Below, piece after piece: positions 34,511-36,139 of a stretch of DNA of 36,139 nucleotides. Source of the stretch: an uncultured Clostridia bacterium. Lineage in GTDB: Bacteria; Bacillota; Clostridia; TANB77; CAG-465. The first letter of the stretch is position 1, and each line of letters starts with the position of its first letter. Under the pieces are notes generated by a model, which had not been told where the DNA came from, ran no database searches, and saw only the letters and a program-made list of their open reading frames with translations. The translations under genes were made by a program, and so were the position numbers. The stretch lies in assembly GCA_944387385.1 (NCBI GenBank), contig CALXES010000002.1, forward strand, positions 106,136 to 142,274, given 5' to 3'.

Positions 34511-34949
34511 TTTTTTCAACGAGTAAAATATGACTATCATTTAAGCCTCCATTAGAACTAAAAGAAGTTTGTACCAAGTTTTTTTCAAGACCTACATAGT
34601 CTGAAAAAAAATCATCATCAAGTATTACAAAATTTTTCACTTTACTATGATTGCTAAGCCATTCTCGTATTTCTTTTCCTCTTTTATCTCCATAGTTTTT
34701 TGTTTTATCTAAGATACCTAAGTCATATTTTTTAAATACTCTTTCTATTGTCTGCATATCTGCAATTTTCCATGAAGATGTAATAACAATCTTTAAATTA
34801 AATTTTGAGACAATCTTTTTTAAGACAACCATGCACTTAGGATCAAAAAATTCTTCTCGTTCTAGTCTTTTTTTCTTTTTTTCATATAATGAAGTTAAAT
34901 ATTCGTGTGAATTTAAAACACCATCAACATCTAGAAATAATACATTCAT
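34482..34949 (-). CDS. HAD-superfamily hydrolase-like protein
   Basis: The 155 residues open with FLDVDGVLNS, the HAD motif I with nucleophile and acid Asp7 and Asp9. VITSSWK is the motif II serine region. FVILDDDFFS near 108-117 matches motif IV. There is no large cap domain, as in the small HAD phosphatases sometimes found in nucleic-acid end-repair contexts; that likeness is tentative. The substrate is unknown. The start has a GAGGTG ribosome site. It is a separate unit between two terminators, apparently from an extended -10 promoter. Confidence 0.85.
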   Translation of the reverse strand: MNVLFLDVDGVLNSHEYLTSLYEKKKKRLEREEFFDPKCMVVLKKIVSKFNLKIVITSSWKIADMQTIERVFKKYDLGILDKTKNYGDKRGKEIREWLSNHSKVKNFVILDDDFFSDYVGLEKNLVQTSFSSNGGLNDSHILLVEKIITRDKLNI

Positions 34950-34979
34950 AGAATCACCTCTTATTATACAATTTTTATC

Positions 34980-34988
34980 ATTATATCA
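34980..34988 (-). promoter_or_regulatory. Possible extended -10 promoter of the HAD-like gene
   Basis: Minus strand TGATATAAT has a TGn extension but no good -35. A second TATAAT lies at 34963-34968. Confidence 0.35.
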
Positions 34989-35002
34989 CAGTAAATAAAA
35001 AA

Positions 35003-35026
35003 AATAACCTGCAAATGCAGATTATT
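35003..35026 (-). terminator. Terminator after the 42-residue ORF
   Basis: CTGCA/TGCAG (35009-35013 with 35016-35020) extends by AATAA/TTATT past one mismatch, with about eight T residues following on the minus strand. The ORF's stop codon lies in the outer stem. Confidence 0.75.
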
Positions 35027-35150
35027 CATTTTTATTATTTTGCAATAATTCATTGTAATGCTCTAAAGAAGCTTTTTTATCTTTAACATTCATTTCAAGT
35101 GATTTTAAAAATTCTGTTCTATTATCTTCATTTACTCTATTACTTTCCAT
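35022..35150 (-). CDS. Small 42-residue hydrophilic protein
   Basis: A short reading frame starts at ATG 35148-35150 with a very good ribosome site (AAGGAG, about 8 nt before) and ends right in a terminator stem. Both facts argue that it is translated. The product is charged, rich in Asn, Glu and Lys, with a helical stretch EFLKSLEMNVKDKKASLEHY, and has no membrane segment. No family is recognised. It follows the DUF2238-like membrane protein by 52 nt without a terminator and is likely its operon partner. Confidence 0.6.
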   Translation of the reverse strand: MESNRVNEDNRTEFLKSLEMNVKDKKASLEHYNELLQNNKNE

Positions 35151-35202
35151 ATCAAACTCTCCTTATTTTTATATTTATCTAATTACATATGAATACATAG
35201 TA

Positions 35203-35991
35203 TTAATCATTCTTCACAGGTATAAAATTACTTGCAAATTTATACTTATCTCTATTTCTAATATATAAGTATCCAATAAAGCTAAATGTAACTGCTCCCA
35301 CAAAATTTACGATCAAATCTTTCATTGTGTCTATAATACCAATATCCAAGTATCCGCCATTAATAATAATTTGGCCGTCACTAGTATTTATTTGTGTAGA
35401 TTCAATATCGTTTATTCTTACCGGTGTGTTGCTTTTATTTGGATCTAATTCTACAGTAGAAATACTTGTTACTATTCTATCTTTTTGCATATCTGTTCTT
35501 AGATATGTATCAGCTGTATATTCAAAAAATTCCCAAAGCACTCCAATAGTCATAGAAAAACAAAATGCAACTATAGCAACAAATATAGGTGATAGGTTTA
35601 TTTTCTTACTATTCTCATTTAATATATCAACTAAAGAAAAACCAATTCCTGCCGCTAAAAAGCCATTAATAGTATGAAGAATTGTATCCCAATGTGGAAT
35701 TATACCATAGAAATTGTTAATCTCACCTAATATCTCAGCAGAGAAAATAAATAGATAAATAATACTCTCTAAAACTGATGGTAATGTTATCTTTAACTTA
35801 TATTCAATAAAAGTTGGAACTGTAAATAATATTAAAGATAATAAACATAAAGCTGCATTATTCCAATCTCCATGAATTATTTGAAGTACCATACATAAAA
35901 GAATTAATGCTCTTAATATAAAATATACAAGCAAAGAACTCTTCTTTGTTTCTTTATATTTTTCTTTAAGACGTTTTATATATTTACTCAT
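35203..35991 (-). CDS. Multi-span membrane protein resembling DUF2238/YjdF
   Basis: The 262-residue protein starts at ATG 35989-35991, 8 nt after GAGG; a TTG seven codons upstream is possible but lies in the -10 region. About six hydrophobic helices are visible. Family-like signatures are HWDTILHTINGFLAAGIGF, LWEFFEYTADTY and GIIDTMKDLIVNFVGA, whose charged residues inside helices suggest a channel or enzyme site; the name is from memory. A polar loop of about 45 residues between LWEFFEY and the DTMKDL helix looks larger than usual. Function unknown. Confidence 0.75.
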   Translation of the reverse strand: MSKYIKRLKEKYKETKKSSLLVYFILRALILLCMVLQIIHGDWNNAALCLLSLILFTVPTFIEYKLKITLPSVLESIIYLFIFSAEILGEINNFYGIIPHWDTILHTINGFLAAGIGFSLVDILNENSKKINLSPIFVAIVAFCFSMTIGVLWEFFEYTADTYLRTDMQKDRIVTSISTVELDPNKSNTPVRINDIESTQINTSDGQIIINGGYLDIGIIDTMKDLIVNFVGAVTFSFIGYLYIRNRDKYKFASNFIPVKND

Positions 35992-36011
35992 TGTATCATC
36001 CTCACAATACA

Positions 36012-36040
36012 ATTATACAAAAGCTAATTAAATAAAGCAA
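36012..36040 (-). promoter_or_regulatory. Promoter of the DUF2238-like gene
   Basis: Minus strand TTGCTT (36035-36040), 17 nt, TATAAT (36012-36017). Confidence 0.7.
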
Positions 36041-36053
36041 TAGAAAACAAAAA

Positions 36054-36075
36054 AGCTAGGTAAAAAAACCTAGCT
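36054..36075 (-). terminator. Terminator of the tRNA transcript
   Basis: AGCTAGGT/ACCTAGCT (36054-36061 with 36068-36075) with a 6-nt A/T loop is followed by six T residues on the minus strand, four bases after the tRNA 3' end. Confidence 0.88.
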
Positions 36076-36079
36076 ACTT

Positions 36080-36139
36080 TGGCTCCTCAAGTAGGGCTCG
36101 AACCTACGACCCTTCGGTTAACAGCCGAATGCTCTACCA
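36080..36139 (-). tRNA. tRNA-Asn (anticodon GUU), 5' part outside window
   Basis: The last 60 nt of a tRNA gene are visible on the minus strand. They comprise the end of the D arm (TGGTAGAGC), an anticodon arm with stem TTCGG/CCGAA and loop CTGTTAA (anticodon GTT), and the T arm GTAGG-TTCGAGC-CCTAC. The acceptor 3' strand follows, with discriminator G and an encoded CCA ending at 36080. The 5' acceptor strand lies beyond the window. A terminator follows at once, so this is the last gene of its transcript. Confidence 0.93.

Overview
The window looks like a chromosomal segment of a low-GC, AT-rich Gram-positive bacterium. Most likely it is a member of the Clostridia (Bacillota), possibly an uncultured gut-type lineage. 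The reasons are the strong AT bias, AGGAGG-type ribosome binding sites, TTGACA-17-TATAAT promoters, DivIVA and SepF division proteins, a two-subunit (split) transketolase, a Firmicutes-type S12, and an acpP-rnc-radical SAM order that I recall from clostridia. The species cannot be fixed from the sequence alone. Almost everything is on the minus strand, so transcription runs from high to low coordinates. The only plus-strand gene is a small XRE-type regulator at 4142-4381.

Layout in the direction of transcription. The window opens at its high end inside a tRNA-Asn gene. Next come a DUF2238-like membrane protein with a 42-residue companion ORF, a HAD-like phosphatase, a 181-residue unknown protein with a structured leader, and a small membrane protein followed by ruvA. 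Then comes a cell-division and cell-wall block: ftsE-ftsX with two tandem coiled-coil/M23 endopeptidase genes (31179-32741 and 28699-31167), sepF and divIVA. Release factor prfA follows, and then rpoB-rpoC from a perfect consensus promoter with a leader of about 190 nt. Between rpoC and the str operon (rpsL-rpsG-fusA-tuf) sits a separate two-gene unit for surface proteins: a membrane-anchored transglutaminase-like protein and a large vWA/calcium-repeat protein. After tuf comes monocistronic acpP. Its terminator directly abuts the promoter of a tightly packed seven-gene operon: rnc, a radical SAM protein, an Alg14-like and an Alg13-like glycosyltransferase pair, transketolase N-half, an unknown coiled-coil protein, and transketolase C-half.

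The low-coordinate end is accessory in character. The XRE regulator and a zinc-ribbon/DUF4352-like membrane protein are divergently transcribed, with a 7-bp dyad exactly between their -35 boxes. An IS200-type element (tnpA only, with end hairpins and an anti-Shine-Dalgarno repeat) lies upstream of rarA. rarA overlaps the start of a membrane-anchored DUF5711-like gene that runs off the window.

Most of the window is housekeeping. The parts that merit a second look are the unknown coiled-coil gene inserted between the transketolase halves, the leader with mutually exclusive pairings before the 181-residue protein, the divergent XRE switch, the built-in translational block of the IS, the surface-protein pair splitting rpoBC from str, and the duplicated FtsEX-linked M23 genes. 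I see no CRISPR array, no prophage, and no gene cluster that I can call a new system with confidence.
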